64,000 bases of DNA from contig NZ_CP097289.1 of the NCBI RefSeq assembly GCF_023498005.1, forward strand, positions 6,014,001 through 6,078,000, given 5' to 3'. Both the position numbers and the translations under genes were made by a program. Shown one piece after another: positions 53,339 to 61,900 of this stretch (the first letter of the stretch is position 1; each line of letters starts with the position of its first letter). The DNA is from Streptomyces durmitorensis (lineage in GTDB: Bacteria; Actinomycetota; Actinomycetes; Streptomycetales; Streptomycetaceae). Under the pieces are notes generated by a model. The model did not search any database. It was not told the origin of the DNA and worked only from the letters and a program-made list of their open reading frames with translations.

Positions 53339-53387
53339 AAAGCGCCCCGCCGCCGATCCCCCCACGGGTCGGCGGTCGGGGCGCTTT
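53339..53387 (+). terminator. Terminator of citA
   Basis: AAAGCGCCCCG (53339-53349) pairs with CGGGGCGCTTT (53377-53387), with an inner CGCCGA/TCGGCG stem. A T-rich CCTGTTT follows. It lies 40 bp after the citA stop. Confidence 0.85.
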
Positions 53388-53751
53388 CCTGTTTCCCGGT
53401 GCGGATTCCCCCCACGGGATCCGGCCGGGCGTCTGTGGTGGCAGCGCGCCAGTTGTGCTGTCGTCCTGCGATCTGCCGGGACGCGTACGTACCAGGAGGG
53501 CCGCTCAAGCTCCCCGGTGCACGTGTCCCGGCCAACGCATTCCTAGGAACATCCCCCAAGATGTCCCCGATGTCTAGAGACGTCCCCCAAGACGTCCCCA
53601 GCATCGCCTCTTAGACTCACGAGCCCCCCGAATGGTTACGTTGGGATCGCTGTGATCTGCGTCTCCTGCATATGTCCTGTACATGCGCAAGAGTTCCGAT
53701 ATGCCGATCAAGACTCGGACGTGAGAATGCTGCAACCAGTATGTGAAGAGA
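53388..53751. other. Convergent intergenic region between citA and copA
   Basis: No gene is convincing. It holds two structured 20-bp repeats at 53549-53599, then about 150 bp of noticeably lower G+C (from about 53605) with short palindromic words such as CATATG and TGTACA, and a direct repeat of TATGTGAA near 53741. Both flanking genes point into it, so its sequence is unlikely to be a promoter for them. Confidence 0.55.
53549..53599. repeat. Direct repeats with covarying inverted arms
   Basis: ACATCCCCCAAGATGTCCCC (53549-53568) and ACGTCCCCCAAGACGTCCCC (53580-53599) are 31 bp apart. Each has inverted arms around CCCCAA: ACATC with GATGT in the first, GACGTC with GACGTC in the second. The arm change is compensated on both sides. 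Confidence 0.65.
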
Positions 53752-55989
53752 CTATGTGAAAGTCCTGAGACGGAGGCTGTTGGTGACGACAAAGACTGAA
53801 GAAAAAGCCATCGCCGCCCCCGCGATCATCGGGTTCAGGAGTCCGGCCGCGGCCAGCGGCAGCGCGGCCACGTTGTAGCCGAAGGCCCAGAAGAGATTGC
53901 CCTTGATCGTGGCGAGGGTCTTACGGGAGAGCCTGATCGCGTCGGCCGCCCCGCGCAAGTCCCCGCGCACCAGCGTCAGATCGCTCGCCTCGATGGCCGC
54001 GTCCGTGCCCGTGCCCATCGCGAGGCCCAGGTCGGCGGTGGCGAGCGCGGCGGCGTCGTTGACCCCGTCCCCGACCATCGCGACGACCTTGCCCTCGTCC
54101 CGCAGCCGCCGTACGACATCGACCTTGTCCTCGGGCAGGACCTCGGCGTACACGGCGTCCGCCCCGATACCGACCGCCTTCGCCACCGCCTGGGCGACGG
54201 CCCGGTTGTCCCCGGTGAGCAGCACCGGCGTCAGACCCAGGGCGCGCAGCTCGCGCACCGCCTCGGCGCTGGTGTCCTTGACCGCGTCGGCGACGGTGAG
54301 GACCCCGCGTGCCACGCCGTCCCAGGCGACCAGGACGGCCGTACGTCCCGCAGCCTCGGCCCCGGCCTTGAACGCGGCCACCGAGGCGAGCCCCTCGACC
54401 CCCGCGTCCGCGAGCAGCCGCTCACGCCCCACGAGCACCAAGTGGCCTTCCACCGTGCCGCGCACGCCGGACCCCGCGACGTTCTCGAACCCCTCCACGG
54501 CGGGCAGAGCGCCCGCCTGAAGCCCCAACTCCGCGGCGGCGCCCGCCGCGACCGCCCGCGCCACCGGGTGCTCGGAGGCGTGCTCCAGGGCCCCCGCGAG
54601 CCGCAGCAGCTGCTTCTCCTCGGTCTCATCGGCCGCGTACACGTCCCGCAGCGTCATCCGCCCCGTCGTCACCGTCCCGGTCTTGTCCAGGACGACGGTG
54701 TCCACCCGGCGGGTGGATTCGAGGACTTCGGGGCCCTTGATGAGGATGCCGAGCTGCGCACCGCGCCCCGTGCCGACCATCAGGGCGGTCGGCGTCGCCA
54801 GGCCGAGCGCGCACGGGCAGGCGATGATCAGGACGGCGACGGCCGCAGTGAAGGCGGCGGTCGCGTCGCCGGTGGCGCCGAGCCAGCCGCCGAGCGTGGC
54901 GGTGGCGATCATCAGGACGACCGGCACGAAGACCCCGGCTATCCGGTCGGCGAGGCGCTGCACCTGGGCCTTGCCGGTCTGCGCGTCCTCGACGAGCCGG
55001 GCCATCCTGGCCAGTTGGGTGTCGGAGCCGACGCGCGTGGCCTCGACGACGAGCCGCCCCGAGACGTTCGTGGTCGCCCCGGTCACCGCGTCGCCCGCGG
55101 CCACGTCCAGCGGGACGGACTCACCGGTCAGCATCGAGACGTCGACCGCGGAGGCGCCGTCCACGACGGTGCCGTCGGTCGCGACGGTCTCCCCGGGACG
55201 TACGACGAAACGGTCGCCGACCACGAGCCGCGCGACCGGGACCCGGACCTCGGCGCCGTCCCGCAGCACGGCCGCGTCCTTGGCGCCCAGTTCGAGCAGG
55301 GCCCGCAGCGCCGAGCCCGCCTTCCGCTTCGCGCGGGCCTCCAGCCAGCGGCCGAGCAGGATGAACGTGATGACGCCCGCGGCGACTTCGAGGTAGAGCG
55401 TGGAGGAGGCGTCGGCGCGCGAGACGGTGAACTCGAAGCCGTGCCGCATCCCCGGCATCCCCGCGTCCCCGAGGAACAGCGCCCACAGCGACCAGCCGAA
55501 CGCGGCGAGCGTGCCCACCGACACCAGCGTGTCCATGGTCGCGGCGCAGTGCCGCAGGTTCGTGAACGCCGCCCTGTGGAAGGGGAACCCGCCCCAGACG
55601 ACGACGGGCGCGGCCAGGGTCAGCGAGAGCCACTGCCAGTTGTCGAACTGCAGCGAGGGGACCATCGCCAGGAGGACGACGGGCAGGGAGAGGAGCGCCG
55701 AGCCGATGAGCCGCTGGCGAAGAGTGTCGGGCTCGGTGATGTCCGCGGTCGTGGTCGGCGCCTCGGGCTCGGGAGCGGCCGGGACCAGCTCCTGCGCGGT
55801 GTAGCCGAGCTTCTCGACCGTCGCGATCAGCTGCCCGACCTCGACCCCTTCCGCGTACGAGATCTTCGCCTTCTCCGTGGCGAGGTTGACCGACGCGGTC
55901 ACGCCCTCCACGCGGTTCAGCTTCTTCTCGATGCGGGCGGAGCAGGAGGCGCAGGTCATTCCGCCGACGGCGAGTTCGACTTCGTTCAT
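53752..55989 (-). CDS. copA: Copper-exporting P1B-type ATPase
   Basis: CopA pumps Cu+ out of the cytoplasm using ATP. The 745-aa protein has an N-terminal metal-binding domain (GMTCASC, Cys13 and Cys16), eight membrane helices, the actuator TGES near residue 291, the transmembrane CPC motif (ACPCALGL near 393), the phosphorylated Asp in DKTGT near 433, and SEHP near 473. The start at 55989 fits the metal-binding domain; a longer frame to 56088 overlaps copZ and is rejected. It follows copZ by 82 bp, so it is probably on the same copper-induced transcript. Confidence 0.94.
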   Translation of the reverse strand: MNEVELAVGGMTCASCSARIEKKLNRVEGVTASVNLATEKAKISYAEGVEVGQLIATVEKLGYTAQELVPAAPEPEAPTTTADITEPDTLRQRLIGSALLSLPVVLLAMVPSLQFDNWQWLSLTLAAPVVVWGGFPFHRAAFTNLRHCAATMDTLVSVGTLAAFGWSLWALFLGDAGMPGMRHGFEFTVSRADASSTLYLEVAAGVITFILLGRWLEARAKRKAGSALRALLELGAKDAAVLRDGAEVRVPVARLVVGDRFVVRPGETVATDGTVVDGASAVDVSMLTGESVPLDVAAGDAVTGATTNVSGRLVVEATRVGSDTQLARMARLVEDAQTGKAQVQRLADRIAGVFVPVVLMIATATLGGWLGATGDATAAFTAAVAVLIIACPCALGLATPTALMVGTGRGAQLGILIKGPEVLESTRRVDTVVLDKTGTVTTGRMTLRDVYAADETEEKQLLRLAGALEHASEHPVARAVAAGAAAELGLQAGALPAVEGFENVAGSGVRGTVEGHLVLVGRERLLADAGVEGLASVAAFKAGAEAAGRTAVLVAWDGVARGVLTVADAVKDTSAEAVRELRALGLTPVLLTGDNRAVAQAVAKAVGIGADAVYAEVLPEDKVDVVRRLRDEGKVVAMVGDGVNDAAALATADLGLAMGTGTDAAIEASDLTLVRGDLRGAADAIRLSRKTLATIKGNLFWAFGYNVAALPLAAAGLLNPMIAGAAMAFSSVFVVTNSLRLRTFT

Positions 55990-56071
55990 GGCTCTCTCGT
56001 ACGTCTGGGGTGAAGCGGCTGCGGGCCCTGTGACGGTGTCACAGGGCCCGGGGTACCCGGCAAGGGGAGGG

Positions 56072-56392
56072 TCAGGCCTTGCTGACACCGGCGAGTTCGT
56101 AGCCCGCCTCGTCGACCGCGGCGCGGACCGCGGCCTCGTCGAGCGGAGCCTCGGAGATCACGGTCACCTGGCCGGTGGCGGCCACCGCCTTGACCGAGCT
56201 GACGCCGGCGATCTCGGAGATCTCGCTGGAGACCGCACCCTCGCAGTGGCCACAGGTCATGCCGGTCACCTCGTACACGGTCGTCACGGCACCCTGCGAC
56301 GCCTCGGCGGCGCCGTCGGAGTGGCAGGAACCGCTGGGGGAGCAGCAGGAGCCGGAGGTCTCGGCCTGCGGGAGCTCGGTCTGGGCGCTCAT
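56072..56392 (-). CDS. copZ: Copper chaperone (HMA domain) with Cys-rich N-terminal extension
   Basis: The 106-aa protein carries Cu+ to CopA. The HMA domain (about 36-106) has GMTCGHC with Cys47 and Cys50. The N-terminal extension contains an unusual SCCSPSGSCHS cluster (Cys16, Cys17, Cys23, His24) that could bind another metal ion or act as a second site. A CsoR-like operator lies about 110 bp upstream. It is the first gene of the copZ-copA unit. Confidence 0.9.
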   Translation of the reverse strand: MSAQTELPQAETSGSCCSPSGSCHSDGAAEASQGAVTTVYEVTGMTCGHCEGAVSSEISEIAGVSSVKAVAATGQVTVISEAPLDEAAVRAAVDEAGYELAGVSKA

Positions 56393-56501
56393 GTCGTTCT
56401 CCTCGGTGATCGGTGAGGGTGCGGCGTGTGTGCGTGCGTATGCGTCGTAATGTGCAGGAGTGGTCCCGGTGTTCCCGGGGACCCCCTGACACTCACCACA
56501 C

Positions 56502-56520
56502 TATACCCCTAGGGGGTACA
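56502..56520. promoter_or_regulatory. CsoR-type copper operator
   Basis: TATACCCCTAGGGGGTACA has the TACCCC/GGGGTA palindrome typical of CsoR sites in actinobacteria. CsoR leaves the DNA when it binds Cu+, so copZ-copA would be induced by copper. The csoR gene itself is not in this window. Confidence 0.85.
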
Positions 56521-56572
56521 CCTCAACGGGGTGGCCACCGCGGAGGACGAGGGTGGTGTCCCATCGGGGCGT

Positions 56573-56770
56573 TCACTCTCTGCGCCCGCGGTTGCGCGGC
56601 CGCGCGGCGACCCAGGCGCGGATGGTGTCCGCGTACCAGTAGGGCTTCCCGGACTCCACGTGGTCGGGTTCGGGAAGCAGGCCGTGCTTGCGATAGGAGC
56701 GCACGGTGTCCGGCTGCACCCGGATGTGTGCGGCGATGTCCTTGTACGACCAGAGCCTTCGGTCAGTCAT
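56573..56770 (-). CDS. Small helix-turn-helix DNA-binding protein
   Basis: The 65-aa protein is essentially one MerR/AlpA-like HTH: YKDIAAHIRVQPDTVRSYRK (about 9-28), a hydrophobic wing-like region with KPYWYADTIRAWVAARP, and a basic tail. Similar small proteins occur in Streptomyces as stand-alone regulators and as plasmid/prophage excisionases. The ATG at 56770 has GGGAGG 8 bases upstream, so the longer frame to 56851 is not needed. It is upstream of, but oriented the same way as, the copper genes. Confidence 0.8.
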   Translation of the reverse strand: MTDRRLWSYKDIAAHIRVQPDTVRSYRKHGLLPEPDHVESGKPYWYADTIRAWVAARPRNRGRRE

Positions 56771-57233
56771 CAGTGGCACCTCCCTGCGGGCGCCGCAGGG
56801 GCGGCTCGGGGGGAGCCGTCGGGGGAGCTGCGGCGCGACGCTGGCGATCACTCAGCCTGTGCCCGGTGAACGACGCGGAGTTGAGGCAGGAGGGCGGCTG
56901 TCGACTGGCTGTGACGGAAGACCCGCGTAGGCGGGACATGTGTGACAGGAAGAGGTTGTTTGTGACGCTTGTGATGCATCCAGGGGGCGCGGTGGCGCGG
57001 CGCACGGCAGGCGCACGGATGCGGAGCGTGAGGCAGGGTGCGCAAGCGAGGTGGACCGGGCCCGCTGCGCCGGGCCCGGTCCACCGGCTTTCCTGCATCC
57101 CCCGTGCCGTGACGGCAACGAAGGTTCCCCCGCGCCAGATGGCTCGAAGGCAACAGACTGCCTCCGGTGGGGCCCGGCGTATTGGAAAAAACCGCACCGC
57201 ACGGCACCGCACGGCAGTCGGCGGCGCGCGGCC
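56771..57233. other. 463-bp intergenic region with a strong hairpin
   Basis: No gene is convincing; several short frames overlap each other on both strands without ribosome sites. It holds the small HTH gene's promoter side and the 14-bp hairpin at 57051-57084. Confidence 0.6.
57051..57084. terminator. Strong hairpin, likely terminator of the AraC gene
   Basis: GTGGACCGGGCCCG at 57051-57064 pairs over 14 bp with 57071-57084 across a 6-base loop. It lies 150 bp after the AraC-type gene stop on the minus strand. Confidence 0.7.
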
Positions 57234-58157
57234 TCAGGCGAGGATCAGGCTCGTCGGCTCGTCCGTGAGCCGGTCGGCCGACTGCGGGCCGCCGCCCGGC
57301 GCCCGGAGCGCACGCCGCATCGCGGCGAACTCGCGCGGCGTGCAGCCCGTCATGGCCCTGAACTCGCCGCTCAGATGCGCCTGGTCGTAGAAGCCGCAGA
57401 GCGCGGCCGTCTCCGCCTGGGTGCGCCCCGCCACCAGCATCCGCCGCGCCCGCTGGAGCCGCAGGACCCGCCCCGCGGCCTTGGGGCCGATGCCGATCTG
57501 CTCCCGGAAGCGGTTCTCCAGCTGGCGTACGCTCCAGCCGACCTCCTCGGCGATGTGCCCCACGGGAGCGGCGCCCCGGGTGCGCACCAGCTCGCTCCAG
57601 GCCCGCACCGTGCGTTCGCAGGACGGCGGCCCTGCCTTCGACCAGCGGGCGAAGACGTCGTCAAGGAGGGCGAAGCGCTCGCGCCACGAGGGCAGTGTGC
57701 CCAGCGCCGCGGCGAGTTCCGCCACGCTGCCCCAGCGGCCGGGGCCGGGCCGGACGCCGAGCGCGTCCGGGTCGAGGTTCCGGTCCGCCACCTCGTGCAG
57801 GGCGGTGCCGAAGAGGGTGAACGCGGCCCAGGGGGCGAGCAGCACCTCGATGCCCGCGAGCCGGCCGTCGTGCTCGCCCACCACCGGCGTCGTGCCCAGC
57901 CCCGACAGCACCGAGACCAGCGTCACCGGCCCCTGCCGCGACTGCCCCGACTGTCGCGCATGCTGCGACTGCCCCGAACTCGCGAGGCCCGATATCCGCA
58001 CCGGATGCTCGAAGCCGAGCATCAGCGTCACCGCGCCGATCGGGACTTCGAGCCTGCGCCGCGGCCGCCCGAGCGCGAGCCGGAAGCCGCGGTAGACGAT
58101 GATCCCCGGACGCAGGCGGGGGTGGGGTGACGCGAGCGCGACCTCCCAGCCGTCCAC
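57234..58157 (-). CDS. AraC-family transcriptional regulator
   Basis: The 307-aa protein has an N-terminal cupin-like region and a C-terminal AraC double HTH (about 205-290: GHIAEEVGWSVRQLENRFRE and CGFYDQAHLSGEFRAMTGCT). The GTG start at 58157 is 4 bases after the iolE stop, so it is probably cotranscribed with iolE. It may regulate the divergent inositol genes, but many AraC proteins of this type are annotated only by fold. Confidence 0.85.
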   Translation of the reverse strand: MDGWEVALASPHPRLRPGIIVYRGFRLALGRPRRRLEVPIGAVTLMLGFEHPVRISGLASSGQSQHARQSGQSRQGPVTLVSVLSGLGTTPVVGEHDGRLAGIEVLLAPWAAFTLFGTALHEVADRNLDPDALGVRPGPGRWGSVAELAAALGTLPSWRERFALLDDVFARWSKAGPPSCERTVRAWSELVRTRGAAPVGHIAEEVGWSVRQLENRFREQIGIGPKAAGRVLRLQRARRMLVAGRTQAETAALCGFYDQAHLSGEFRAMTGCTPREFAAMRRALRAPGGGPQSADRLTDEPTSLILA

Positions 58158-58161
58158 CGGA

Positions 58162-59061
58162 CTAGGCGCCGCAGGAGCGCAGATACGAGCGGGTGCGGCG
58201 GGCGATGGGCAGCGGCTTGTCCGGCGGGCACGGGTACATGTCCTGCTCGACGATGGCGAACAGGTCGACGCCCAGCTTCTGGGCCGCCGCGAGGACCGGC
58301 TCGATGGCGGGCACCCCGGTCGGCGGCTCGCACATCACACCGCGGGCCACGGCGGGCCCGAACGGCATCTCCTGCGCGCGCACTTCGGCCAGGACGGCCG
58401 GGTCGACCTGCTTGAGGTGCAGATAGCCGATGCGTTCGCCGTACGTCTCGATCAGCTTGACGTTGTCGCCGCCGCAGTAGGCGTAGTGGCCCGTGTCCAG
58501 GCAGAGCGAGACGAGGTCGGGGTCCGTCGCGTCGAGAAAACGGGTGACGTTCTTCTCGTCGTCGATGTGCGTGTCGGCGTGCGGATGGACGACCACGCGC
58601 AGGCCGTAGCGCTCGCGCACCTCGTACGCCAATCGCTCGGTCTGGAGCGTGAGCTGACGCCACTGCTCGGGGGTGAGCGTGCGGTCCTCCAGGACCTCGC
58701 CGGTCTTGTCGTCGCGCCAGAAGGACGGGATCACCACGAGGTGCTCGGCGCCCATCGCCTGCGCGAGCGCGGCGTTGTCGGCCACATGGGCCCATGTCCT
58801 GTCCCATACGGAGGGTCCGTGGTGCAGGCCCGTGAAGACCGTTCCCGCCGACACCTTCAGGCCGCGCTTTTGGGTCTCGGCGGTCAGTACGGCCGGATCC
58901 GTGGGCAGATAGCCGTACGGGCCGAGCTCGATCCACTCGTATCCGGAGTCCGCCACCTCGTCGAGGAAACGGCTCCAGGGCACCTGGCCCGGATCCTCGG
59001 GGAACCACACCCCCCACGAGTCGGGTGCCGATCCGATCCGGATGCGTGACAGCGTCGTCAT
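58162..59061 (-). CDS. iolE: Inosose dehydratase-like TIM barrel protein (IolE/MocC family)
   Basis: The 299-aa protein has the IolE features APDSWGVWFPEDPGQVPW at the start and metal-site residues in YEWIELGPYGYLP, VVHPHADTHI, SLCLDTGHYAYCGGD and LHLKQVD. IolE dehydrates 2-keto-myo-inositol. It is transcribed divergently from iolC and followed by an AraC-type gene, splitting the inositol locus into two units. A related isomerase function is possible, but the neighbours strongly favour inositol. Confidence 0.88.
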   Translation of the reverse strand: MTTLSRIRIGSAPDSWGVWFPEDPGQVPWSRFLDEVADSGYEWIELGPYGYLPTDPAVLTAETQKRGLKVSAGTVFTGLHHGPSVWDRTWAHVADNAALAQAMGAEHLVVIPSFWRDDKTGEVLEDRTLTPEQWRQLTLQTERLAYEVRERYGLRVVVHPHADTHIDDEKNVTRFLDATDPDLVSLCLDTGHYAYCGGDNVKLIETYGERIGYLHLKQVDPAVLAEVRAQEMPFGPAVARGVMCEPPTGVPAIEPVLAAAQKLGVDLFAIVEQDMYPCPPDKPLPIARRTRSYLRSCGA

Positions 59062-59126
59062 GTCCGCCAGCTTTCAGGGCGGCGCGGAACGGTGTCAAGG
59101 AGTGGTCCGAATGTAAGGACAATGTG

Positions 59127-59155
59127 TTGACAGGGCTCGTGGGGCGGAATAGACC
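59127..59155 (+). promoter_or_regulatory. Candidate promoter of the iolC operon
   Basis: TTGACA at 59127-59132 is followed after 17 bases by TAGACC at 59150. Upstream, TGTCAAGGA (59094) and TGTAAGGAC (59112) are direct repeats about 18 bp apart that could bind a repressor. Confidence 0.5.
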
Positions 59156-59197
59156 TAGGGGAGGGCTCAAGGGGGCGATGCCGAAAGGGAGTGCAGG

Positions 59198-60160
59198 GTG
59201 ACCGATCCGTACGACGTCATCACGATGGGCCGGATCGGGGTGGATCTCTATCCCCTGCAGGCCGGGGTGCCGCTCGCCGATGTCAGCACGTTCGGCAAGT
59301 TCCTGGGCGGTTCGGCGTCGAACGTCGCCGTCGCCGCCGCGCGGCTCGGCCGCCGGGTCGCCGTCGTCACCCGCACCGGCGAGGACCCCTTCGGGGACTA
59401 TCTCCACCGGGAGCTGCGGCAGTTCGGGGTCGACGACCGGTGGGTGAGCGGGGTCGCGGGCCTGCCGACCCCGGTGACCTTCTGCGAGGTCTTCCCGCCG
59501 GACGACTTCCCGCTCTACTTCTACCGGCAGCCGAAGGCACCCGACCTGGAGATCCACGAGAAGGAGCTCGACCTCGGCGCGATCGCCTCCGCGCGGGTGT
59601 TCTGGATGACGGGTACGGGGCTCTGCGCGGAGCCCAGCAGATCGGCGACGCTGGCCGCGCTCCGCCACCGCGCGAAGGCCGGGCTCACGGTCTTCGACCT
59701 CGACTGGCGGCCGATGTTCTGGGAGCGGGCGGACGAGGCCCGGGGCTTCTACGCACAGGCGCTCGCGCAGGCCACCGTCGCGGTGGGCAACATCGACGAG
59801 GTCGAGATCGCCACCGGAGTGCGCGAACCGCTCGCCGCCGCCTGTGCGTTGCTGGAGTCCGGCGTCGAACTCGCCGTGGTCAAGCAGGGCCCCAAGGGGG
59901 TGCTCGCCATGAACAGCGCGGGCGATGCCGTGGAGGTGCCGCCGCTGCCCGTGACGGTGCTCAACGGCCTCGGGGCCGGGGACGCCTTCGGCGGGGCGCT
60001 GTGCCACGGGCTGCTCGCCGGCTGGGAGTTGGAGCGGATCATGCGGTACGCCAACGCGGCGGGGGCGATCGTCGCCTCCCGCCTGGAGTGTTCGTCCGCG
60101 ATGCCGTTCCCGGACGAGGTCGAGGCGGCGCTCGCCGCGGGAGCCGTGGCGCATGATTGA
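59198..60160 (+). CDS. iolC: 5-dehydro-2-deoxygluconokinase
   Basis: IolC phosphorylates 5-dehydro-2-deoxygluconate in myo-inositol breakdown. The 320-aa PfkB-family sugar kinase has FLGGSASNVAVAAARLG near residue 36 and the C-terminal GLGAGDAFGGALCHGLL, with catalytic Asp near 260. The GTG start at 59198 follows AAGGGAG. It overlaps the next gene by 8 bases. It leads the plus-strand inositol operon. Confidence 0.92.
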   Translation: MTDPYDVITMGRIGVDLYPLQAGVPLADVSTFGKFLGGSASNVAVAAARLGRRVAVVTRTGEDPFGDYLHRELRQFGVDDRWVSGVAGLPTPVTFCEVFPPDDFPLYFYRQPKAPDLEIHEKELDLGAIASARVFWMTGTGLCAEPSRSATLAALRHRAKAGLTVFDLDWRPMFWERADEARGFYAQALAQATVAVGNIDEVEIATGVREPLAAACALLESGVELAVVKQGPKGVLAMNSAGDAVEVPPLPVTVLNGLGAGDAFGGALCHGLLAGWELERIMRYANAAGAIVASRLECSSAMPFPDEVEAALAAGAVAHD

Positions 60161-61034
60161 CCTCGCCGAACTCGTCAGGACCCGGGCCCAGCACCCCGAG
60201 GCCATCGCGGAGGCCGCAGCCCGGCGCCCCCGGCGTCCGCTCCTCGGTGACAGCGGGCGACTGATGATCATCGCTGCCGACCACCCCGCACGGGGCGCCC
60301 TGTCCGTCGGCGGGGACAAGCTGGCCATGGCCAACCGCGGTGACCTCCTTGAGCGGCTCTGCCTCGCGCTCTCGCGCCCCCGCGTGGACGGCGTGCTGGC
60401 CACCGCCGACATCCTCGAAGACCTCCTGCTGCTCGGCGCGCTCGACGGCAAGGTCGTCATGGGGTCGATGAACAGGGGCGGGCTCGCGGGCGCCTCGTTC
60501 GAGCTGGACGACCGGTTCACCGGCCACCGCGCCGAGGACATCGACCGGCTCGGGTTCGACGCGGGCAAGCTCCTGCTGCGCGTCGACTACGAAGACCCCG
60601 GCTCGCTGGCCACCCTGTACTCCAGCGCCCGCGCGATCGACGCCATGGCCGCCCGGAAGCTGCCGGTCTTCGTCGAGCCGTTCCTCTGCCGCCGCGCCCC
60701 CGACGGCGGTCCGCCGCGGAACGACCTGAGCGCCGAGGCCGTCACCACGTCCATCGCCATCGCGTCGGGGCTCGCCGGGACATCGGCGTACACCTGGCTG
60801 AAGGTCCCCGTGACCGAGAATCCGGACGACATGGCGCGGGTCATGGAGGCCTCGACCCTGCCCGCCGTCCTCCTCGGAGGCGACCTCGGTGACGACAGCG
60901 ACGCCGCGTACGAGAAGTGGCGCGGCGCGCTCCAACTGCCGACCGTGCACGGGCTCGTGGCCGGGCGCACGCTGCTGTACCCGGCCGACGGCGACGTGGC
61001 GGGCGCCGTCGACACCGCTGTCGGACTGCTGTAG
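60153..61034 (+). CDS. Inositol-locus aldolase (Cgl0159-like, IolJ function)
   Basis: The 293-aa (beta/alpha)8 protein is of the type that in actinobacterial inositol clusters stands in for IolJ, cleaving 6-phospho-5-dehydro-2-deoxygluconate to dihydroxyacetone phosphate and malonate semialdehyde. Supporting segments: LMIIAADHPARGALSVG, MGSMNRGGLAGASFELDD, GKLLLRVDYEDP and TWLKVPVTENP (candidate Schiff-base Lys). It overlaps iolC by 8 bases and iolB starts 9 bases after it, so all are one operon. Confidence 0.85.
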   Translation: MIDLAELVRTRAQHPEAIAEAAARRPRRPLLGDSGRLMIIAADHPARGALSVGGDKLAMANRGDLLERLCLALSRPRVDGVLATADILEDLLLLGALDGKVVMGSMNRGGLAGASFELDDRFTGHRAEDIDRLGFDAGKLLLRVDYEDPGSLATLYSSARAIDAMAARKLPVFVEPFLCRRAPDGGPPRNDLSAEAVTTSIAIASGLAGTSAYTWLKVPVTENPDDMARVMEASTLPAVLLGGDLGDDSDAAYEKWRGALQLPTVHGLVAGRTLLYPADGDVAGAVDTAVGLL

Positions 61035-61043
61035 GAGGGCCTC

Positions 61044-61859
61044 ATGACGTACGTACCGAAGGGCAGCGCGGCCGAGGGGCCGTACGCTCTCGAAATCGAC
61101 CCCAAGCGGTCCGGTCTGGTCTATTCCGCGCTGCGCGTGGTCGACATCGAACCGGGCGCCACGCACTCCTTCGCCACCGGGGAGAGTGAATGGATCGTGC
61201 TCCCGCTGACCGGCGGCTGTACGGTGCACGCGGAAGACGAGATCATCGAACTGCTGGGCCGGGACAGCGTGTTCAGCGGAGTGAGCGACTTCGCCTACGT
61301 GCCCCGTGACGCCCACATCCAGATCGCCTCCGGCGCGGGAGGCCGCTTCGCCCTGGCAGGAGCGAAGTGCGAGCGTCGACTCCCCGCCCGCTACGGCTCC
61401 GCGCCGGAGGTTTCCGTCGAGCACCGCGGCAGCGGCACCTGCGCCCGCGAGGTCCGCAACTTCGCGTCCGCCGACGCCTTCGACTGCGACCGCCTCATCG
61501 CGGTCGAGGTGATCACGCCCGGCGGCAACTGGTCCTCGTACCCGCCGCACAAGCACGACGAGCACCGTCCGGGCGTCGAGGCCGAGCTCGAAGAGATCTA
61601 CTACTTCGAGATCGAGGCCGGTGAGGGAGGCCAGGAAGGCTTCGGCTACCAGCGGGTCTTCCCCTCACGCCCCGGCGGCACCGACGTCCTGGCCGAGGTC
61701 CGGACGGGCGACGCCGTGCTCGTGCCCGACGGCTGGCACGGCCCGTCGATCGCCCAGCCGGGGCACAGCATGTACTACCTGAACGTGATGGCAGGACCCG
61801 GCGACGAGCGGGAGTGGAAGATCTGCTTCCACCCCGATCACACGGAGGGATACCGATGA
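61044..61859 (+). CDS. iolB: 5-deoxy-glucuronate isomerase
   Basis: IolB converts 5-deoxyglucuronate to 5-dehydro-2-deoxygluconate. The 271-aa bicupin has metal ligands in SYPPHKHDEH and ELEEIYYFEI (about 165-195) and GWHGPSIA near 236. The start has GGAGGG upstream. Its last residues (TEGYR-stop) and the following ATG are duplicated twice downstream, producing two mini-ORFs before iolD. Confidence 0.93.
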   Translation: MTYVPKGSAAEGPYALEIDPKRSGLVYSALRVVDIEPGATHSFATGESEWIVLPLTGGCTVHAEDEIIELLGRDSVFSGVSDFAYVPRDAHIQIASGAGGRFALAGAKCERRLPARYGSAPEVSVEHRGSGTCAREVRNFASADAFDCDRLIAVEVITPGGNWSSYPPHKHDEHRPGVEAELEEIYYFEIEAGEGGQEGFGYQRVFPSRPGGTDVLAEVRTGDAVLVPDGWHGPSIAQPGHSMYYLNVMAGPGDEREWKICFHPDHTEGYR

Positions 61860-61900
61860 CGGCGGAGGGATACCGATGAAGGCGGAGGGAATTCGATGAC
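61845..61900 (+). repeat. Tandem triplication of a 20-bp ribosome-site/start unit at the iolB-iolD junction
   Basis: GGAGGGATACCGATGA occurs at the iolB end, at 61864 and, as GGAGGGAATTCGATGA, at 61884. Each copy has a GGAGGG site and an ATGA overlap. This gives mini-ORFs MTAEGYR (61856-61879) and MKAEGIR (61876-61899); the third ATG (61896) is the iolD start. Confidence 0.9.

Noticed and set aside
53574..53792. 72-codon minus-strand frame between citA and copA
   Set aside because: It overlaps copA, has no ribosome site, and its sequence shows no family or typical Streptomyces codon use.
56852..57212. Several overlapping short frames in the spacer before the AraC gene
   Set aside because: Three frames on the same strand are open together, which reflects composition; none has a ribosome site or recognisable motif.
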